Source of the DNA: an uncultured Bacilli bacterium
Lineage (GTDB): Bacteria > Bacillota_I > Bacilli_A > RF39 > UBA660
Assembly: GCA_947627525.1 (NCBI GenBank)
Contig: CANQWJ010000022.1
Location: 1 to 11,474, forward strand
Length of the DNA stretch: 11,474 bases
Direction: 5' to 3'
Position numbers and translations under genes: made by a program
Shown here: piece after piece, positions 8,070 to 11,474 of the stretch
Position numbering within the stretch: position 1 is the stretch's first letter
How the letters are laid out: the number at the start of each line of letters is the position of its first letter
Notes under the pieces: generated by a model
Told to the model about the DNA's origin: nothing
Database searches by the model: none
Seen by the model: the letters and a program-made list of their open reading frames with translations, nothing else

Positions 8070-8224
8070 ATGCTCTTAAAACTATAACGCGTCACCGTTT
8101 TTATCTTATCCATAAAACGCACTTGAAAGTGATCTCAATTAGTTCTCGTTTATCTACTTTCACCTAACTAGACTCTCTTTTAAAACAAATCCCTAATTGC
8201 GTCTTTCGCACTTGCTTTTAAACA
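8005..8224 (-). promoter_or_regulatory. T-box riboswitch leader (tRNA-Ile responsive)
   Basis: The - strand carries the hallmark T-box AGGGTGGTACCGCG at 8041-8054, followed by a terminator helix. The TGGT within it can pair with the ACCA end expected of tRNA-Ile. Stem I lies upstream: GAAAG (8203-8207) can pair with CTTTC (8125-8129), TAGTT (8166-8170) with AACTA (8140-8144), and an AGGTGAAAG segment sits on the distal side. The specifier candidate is ATC (8131-8133) followed by A, immediately before the closing CTTTC strand, which matches isoleucine and the gene downstream. The 5' end is estimated from the promoter at 8231-8259. The small overlapping + strand frame here is not a gene. Confidence 0.95.
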
Positions 8225-8230
8225 TTAACA

Positions 8231-8259
8231 AATATAACATATTTATAATTTTTTGACAA
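8231..8259 (-). promoter_or_regulatory. ileS promoter
   Basis: TTGTCA (8254-8259), a 17-bp spacer and TATATT (8231-8236) preceded by TGT form a near-consensus sigma-A promoter with an extended -10. Transcription would start near 8224, at the 5' end of the T-box stem I region. Confidence 0.8.
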
Positions 8260-8267
8260 GTTTTTTA

Positions 8268-8296
8268 TTTATTAAATGCTAATAATATATTATAAT
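8268..8296 (+). promoter_or_regulatory. Probable promoter of the 626-residue gene
   Basis: A consensus TATAAT lies at 8291-8296, with only a weak -35 match (TTTATT, 8268-8273) at 17 bp. A perfect TTGACA at 8253-8258 is 32 bp away, too far to pair with it. The -10 assignment is reasonable and the -35 is uncertain. The expected start near 8303 gives a ~30-nt leader containing GGGGA (8318-8322). Confidence 0.5.
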
Positions 8297-8332
8297 ATAC
8301 CTAGGATATTAGAATATGGGGAATGTGATACT

Positions 8333-10213
8333 ATGAATAATCGGGAAAGTATCAATAGATACAATAAACTATTAATTCAATATTTAAACGATTTAGTTAA
8401 TGATGTCGGTAATGACACCGAACTAAAACGACGCACTTTTCAAGATGTTAGTACTCGTCTAAAAGAGTATTTAAATAGTCTTGAAATGAATATTGATCAA
8501 AATATTATTACCCTTATTCTAAACCAAGCCTTTGTTGCTTATTCCGATATCCTAAAAAAACATTTTGATAGTAGTAATATTCATCGTATTGATATTAGTC
8601 TTGCGACTAGTCAAACTCTACCAAGGGAAATGAATACTATTACTAACAATTTAAAAGTAGCTGTTGAAAATATTAATAAAATTGAACAATATAACAGTTT
8701 AATAAAAAAAGTAAAGAATAGTATCATCTATCAAATAAGACAAGTTAATCCTAATTATAATTATTATGTTGAACAAATAGATCAAGCTTTAAATAATATC
8801 GTCATTGAAAGTATTAATACCTTCACTATTAGTAAGATTGAATCTTTCCTAAAGACGACATTACCTGATTTAGCAGCTTTTGAAGATGAAGTTAATCGCA
8901 TAATTGAAGAAAAGATGGCCATTCAAAATAATGTAAATGTCAATGAAGAACGCGATCAATTCATTAATGAGACAATGGATATTGAAATTCATGAAGGTTT
9001 TGAAAATGGTGTTGTAACGCTTTTAGTAACTGACCAAATGGGAAATCAAAAGATGTACTATGATCAAGAAGCCATGGAAAAACTTACTAATTACAATCAA
9101 TTATTTGAATCTGGTCGTCCTGGAAGGAAAGCTGATACTTCACGTTGGCCAAAAGTAAATAAAAAGAACTCCAAAAAACAAATTCCAAAACTTGATTTAA
9201 CGAACAACTTCTTAGGATCTGCTCGCCTTGATAATGATCAACCAAATAAAAATAATAAAACAAACACTAATAACAGTTCTAATGATGATAATAGTGCTTT
9301 TAAAAATTTCCTAAATAAATATGATAATAATAATAATATTAATAAAGATAGAATTGGTTTACCAATAGATGATGTCAATAAAGTAATTGCGGAAAGTGCT
9401 GATTTCAATAATCTTACCTCTCCTGTTAATAATAAAAATATTTTAGATGTTTCCAATGGTATTTTTTCACAAAGCAATAATACTAATAATGTTGAAGATG
9501 AGGGAATAAAGAAACTTAGAAGTATGATGGGAATAGAAGAAGGTTCTTCACAAAACAGTTCAACATCAGACTCATTATTAGATCCATCTATTATTAATGC
9601 AAATAACTTTAATAATAATATAAATATTAGTCAAAGTGAAATTAATAAAAATAATGATAGTAAAACGACCTTTTTGGATATTCCTTTGGACAATCAAACA
9701 AATCAACCATATCAAAGTAACGATACAACAATGGAAACATTACCTAATAATCATTTTATAAATTTCCAAGAAGAAGTACCGCCAGAACAAAATCAAACTT
9801 TAGATCAAGGAATAGGCATAAAAGTTGACTTACCAGCAACGGATTTACCTGATAGTTCTTCACAAGTAAAAATGTTTATGGACAAGATAAATACTTCACC
9901 ATCAAATCAAAATGAAATCAGTTACCAACCGACATCAAGTTCAAGTGATAACAATTCTTTCATTCCTAATTATGTCAATCCTAATGAAGACCGTGATGAA
10001 TTTATAAGAATGACAACTGGTCTTGTCATTGAAGAAGATAAAGATCCTGATGGTGATGTCTTCCTAAGAGTAATTGAACCAACTGGTCGGGAAACAATTC
10101 ATACGGGAAAAGATGCCGTTGAGATGATTAAAAATTATAATCGCGTCTATTTGGAAGCCAATCCTAATAAGACTGTTGATACAAGTTTAATTGATAATTA
10201 CGATGAACATTAA
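8333..10213 (+). CDS. Unrecognised protein: helical N-terminus, duplicated ~65-residue domain, Asn-rich linker
   Basis: This encodes 626 residues from ATG at 8333 (MNNRESINRYNKLL); GGGGA lies 10 nt upstream. The frame is open to 8276, but that start would fall upstream of the TATAAT box, so the leader-encoded 19 residues are rejected. Residues ~1-200 are helical and charged, with possible coiled-coil stretches. Residues ~206-272 are the first copy and ~553-618 the second copy of one domain: [ED]RD[QE]FI, then I-x-E, G-x-V-x-L-x-V, a glycine turn, [ED]A[MV]E, YN, K-x-[AV]-DTS. Between them, residues ~275-550 are Asn/Ser/Gln/Asp-rich and probably disordered, with short hydrophobic islands such as KTTFLDIPL and GIKVDLP. 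There is no signal peptide, membrane helix or LPxTG motif, so it appears cytoplasmic. It is transcribed away from ileS, with the CmpB-like gene 49 bp downstream. The family is unknown; a scaffold or tether role is only an inference from the architecture. Confidence 0.85.
   Translation: MNNRESINRYNKLLIQYLNDLVNDVGNDTELKRRTFQDVSTRLKEYLNSLEMNIDQNIITLILNQAFVAYSDILKKHFDSSNIHRIDISLATSQTLPREMNTITNNLKVAVENINKIEQYNSLIKKVKNSIIYQIRQVNPNYNYYVEQIDQALNNIVIESINTFTISKIESFLKTTLPDLAAFEDEVNRIIEEKMAIQNNVNVNEERDQFINETMDIEIHEGFENGVVTLLVTDQMGNQKMYYDQEAMEKLTNYNQLFESGRPGRKADTSRWPKVNKKNSKKQIPKLDLTNNFLGSARLDNDQPNKNNKTNTNNSSNDDNSAFKNFLNKYDNNNNINKDRIGLPIDDVNKVIAESADFNNLTSPVNNKNILDVSNGIFSQSNNTNNVEDEGIKKLRSMMGIEEGSSQNSSTSDSLLDPSIINANNFNNNINISQSEINKNNDSKTTFLDIPLDNQTNQPYQSNDTTMETLPNNHFINFQEEVPPEQNQTLDQGIGIKVDLPATDLPDSSSQVKMFMDKINTSPSNQNEISYQPTSSSSDNNSFIPNYVNPNEDRDEFIRMTTGLVIEEDKDPDGDVFLRVIEPTGRETIHTGKDAVEMIKNYNRVYLEANPNKTVDTSLIDNYDEH
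8948..9148 (+). repeat. Protein domain repeat, copy 1
   Basis: Codons for residues ~206-272 of the 626-residue protein. The copy starts ERDQFI and ends KADTSRW. It aligns with copy 2 at the ERD/DRD, FI, G-V-L-V, A-E, YN and DTS positions, with 62 residues from the first acidic residue to DTS against 63 in copy 2. The duplication is visible in protein, hardly in DNA, so it is old. Confidence 0.8.
9989..10186 (+). repeat. Protein domain repeat, copy 2
   Basis: Codons for residues ~553-618, at the C-terminus of the same protein. The copy starts DRDEFI and ends TVDTSLI. The predicted order is short helix, beta hairpin (VFLRVIEPTGRETIH), then a helix (DAVEMIKNYNRVY). Confidence 0.8.
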
Positions 10214-10262
10214 TTTTTTGTATTAATAAATTCTTTTATCACATAATGATATTGGTGATAAC

Positions 10263-10748
10263 ATGAATATTATTAATACTTTTTTAATTTATTCCATTAT
10301 TGGACACTTTCTTGAAAATTGTATTTATCCAAAAGTAGATAGTGGTATTCTCTATGGATATTGGACACCAATTTATGGTCTCGGTGTTCTTCTAATATTA
10401 GGAATTTTTTATATCATAAAGAAAAAAGTCCGTAATAAGTTTTACCGACCATTAATATTATTTTTGATAGCCGCTATTACTTTAGGAATAGTAGAATTCT
10501 TTGGCGGTTTAATAATTGAAAAAGTATTTGGCCGCATTTTTTGGGATTATTCCTATCAACAATTTAATATTGGGCGTTATACCTCACTAAGAATGATGCT
10601 GATATGGGGAGTCTCAAGTCTTTTATTAGTTTACTTAATCGATCCTTTCTTAAGTATTATCATAAAAAAAATACCAAAAATAATTACAATTACTTTGGCA
10701 TTTCTATTCATATATGATTTAGTTTTTACACTCATTACTTTAAATTAA
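10263..10748 (+). CDS. CmpB-like 'putative ABC transporter permease' family membrane protein
   Basis: This encodes 161 residues, ATG at 10263, with GGTGAT three bases upstream; aligned to the anti-Shine-Dalgarno this gives normal spacing. Five hydrophobic segments are visible at residues ~4-20, 33-53, 61-85, 107-128 and 137-157, so it is an integral membrane protein nearly all in the bilayer. The family pattern is seen in order: N-terminal IIGHFLE, YGYWTPIYGLG, LGIVEFFGGLIIEK, then WDYS...FNIGRYTSLR...WG. These match the family annotated as putative ABC transporter permease (ABC_trans_CmpB, PF06541). No ATPase partner is nearby and the biochemical role of the family is not established, so transport is a label, not a finding. 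It follows the 626-residue gene by 49 bp and may share its transcript. Its TAA directly abuts the stop of the opposing aldehyde dehydrogenase gene. Confidence 0.85.
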   Translation: MNIINTFLIYSIIGHFLENCIYPKVDSGILYGYWTPIYGLGVLLILGIFYIIKKKVRNKFYRPLILFLIAAITLGIVEFFGGLIIEKVFGRIFWDYSYQQFNIGRYTSLRMMLIWGVSSLLLVYLIDPFLSIIIKKIPKIITITLAFLFIYDLVFTLITLN

Positions 10749-11474
10749 TTATTCTAAAACATCTTTAAGAACAGTTGTTTTAACAAGCGATAATTGTTCA
10801 AGAGTAGAAGATACTCCTTCTGTTCCAAAACCGGAATACTTCCAACCACCATAGGCCATCTCATTAGAACGATATTCCGTACTACCATTGATGATGACAG
10901 TTCCCGTTTCTAAACATTCAGCTACTTTAAAAGCTGTTTTAATATTATTAGTAAAAATAGATGAAGCAAGACCATAAGGTGATGAATTGACAATAGCAAT
11001 GGCTCTATTTATATCATCAAATTCCATAATGGGAATAATTGGTCCTAAAACTTCCGTATTATTCATGACACTCATCTTTTCGTTGACATTAACAAGAATC
11101 GTTGGTTCAAAATAATTACCATTACGATTGCCACCATAAACGATATTAGCACCTAAATCAACCATTTTTTTAACTTGATTTTCTACTCTAATAGCAATCT
11201 CTTCATCAATTAAACAAGTTAAATCAGTACTACTATCAAGAGGACTTCCATAACGCAAATTACTAATTTTTTGAATTAGACCTTTAACAAATTCATTTAC
11301 TTTATCCTTATGAACTAGGAAACGTTTAGTAGATGCCGAAGTCTGACCCATATTAGTAAGACGTCCTTTAATGGCCTCATCAATAGCTAAATTGATATCA
11401 GCATCATTGCAAACAATCATGGCATCATTTCCACTCAATTCTAATAATACACGTGTCAAATTAGTAGCAGCTGC
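10749..11474 (-). CDS. Aldehyde dehydrogenase family protein, C-terminal part, catalytic Cys replaced by Ser (5' partial)
   Basis: The frame runs from the right window edge (AAATNLTRVLLELSGND...) to TAA at 10749-10751, 241 residues. The TTG at 11457-11459 is not the start, because conserved family sequence continues upstream of it. Features of the NAD(P)-dependent ALDH superfamily: the general-base glutamate in LLELSG (Glu codon 11439-11441); the nucleophile loop NMGQTSASTKRF; GxxxxPTIL-type YFEPTIL; TEVLGP for the usual EEVFGP; SPYGLASSIFT; and C-terminal INGST-YR...MAYGGWKYSGFGTEG. These resemble the GapN/lactaldehyde/phosphonoacetaldehyde dehydrogenase branch. The nucleophile position, Cys in GQxC, is Ser here (TCG, 11337-11339), and LELGG has become LELSG. 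Classical dehydrogenase activity through a thiohemiacetal is therefore doubtful. The NAD-binding N-terminal half is outside the window. The family call is certain; substrate and activity are unknown. Confidence 0.93.
   Translation of the reverse strand, partial: AAATNLTRVLLELSGNDAMIVCNDADINLAIDEAIKGRLTNMGQTSASTKRFLVHKDKVNEFVKGLIQKISNLRYGSPLDSSTDLTCLIDEEIAIRVENQVKKMVDLGANIVYGGNRNGNYFEPTILVNVNEKMSVMNNTEVLGPIIPIMEFDDINRAIAIVNSSPYGLASSIFTNNIKTAFKVAECLETGTVIINGSTEYRSNEMAYGGWKYSGFGTEGVSSTLEQLSLVKTTVLKDVLE

Noticed and set aside
7964..8167. 67-codon + strand reading frame over the ileS start.
   Set aside because: It is the complement of the T-box leader and has no ribosome binding site or family resemblance.
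8276..8332. 19-residue N-terminal extension of the 626-residue protein.
   Set aside because: It begins upstream of the TATAAT box, so it would not be transcribed from that promoter, and its ATG has no Shine-Dalgarno sequence.
9240..9350. Asn-codon-rich AAT repeats as a possible DNA microsatellite or CRISPR-like repeat.
   Set aside because: The units are irregular and in frame, explained by an Asn-rich linker; there are no regularly spaced direct repeats.
11457..11459. TTG as the start of the aldehyde dehydrogenase frame.
   Set aside because: It lies in the middle of the conserved ALDH fold and the frame stays open to the window edge, so the gene is cut by the window.

Overview
The window is an AT-rich, densely coding stretch from a low-GC Gram-positive bacterium (Firmicutes/Bacilli side). 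The evidence is a tRNA-Ile-responsive T-box leader in front of ileS, AAAGG/GGTGAT-type ribosome binding sites, sigma-A-like promoters and compact intrinsic terminators. Every tryptophan codon I checked is TGG and TGA serves as a stop, so the standard bacterial code applies, not the Mycoplasma code. A gut-type uncultured Bacilli or Erysipelotrichia-like genome is my inference from protein style; there is no rRNA to confirm it.

Layout. (1) 1-3065, + strand: 3' part of a large protein with BspA-type leucine-rich repeats (LRR_5), a long unrecognised middle and a conserved C-terminal globular domain with a CNCC cluster. (2) 3056-3087: a 14-bp perfect hairpin acting as a shared bidirectional terminator and holding the stop codons of both convergent genes. 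(3) 3086-4825, - strand: two tandem unrecognised genes that are clear paralogs, with their own extended -10 promoter just behind the ileS terminator. (4) 4886-8259, - strand: promoter, T-box leader, ileS and terminator. IleRS is the ~1,026-residue type 2 form with the swapped HIGH signature GVHH. (5) 8333-10213, + strand: a 626-residue protein made of a helical N-terminus, a copy of a ~65-residue domain, a long Asn/Ser/Gln-rich linker and a second copy of that domain at the very C-terminus. (6) 10263-10748, + strand: small five-helix membrane protein of the CmpB-like 'putative ABC transporter permease' family. (7) 10749-11474, - strand: C-terminal half of an aldehyde dehydrogenase family protein in which the catalytic cysteine position is serine.

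How the parts relate. ileS is a self-contained, amino-acid-responsive unit. The two paralogs downstream of it are probably transcribed separately. The 626-residue protein and the CmpB-like protein are codirectional and 49 bp apart and may be cotranscribed. There is no phage, IS element, CRISPR array or RNA gene. The items most worth following are the GVHH IleRS, the Cys-to-Ser aldehyde dehydrogenase, the paralog pair, the duplicated-domain/disordered-linker protein, and the LRR protein with the CNCC domain.
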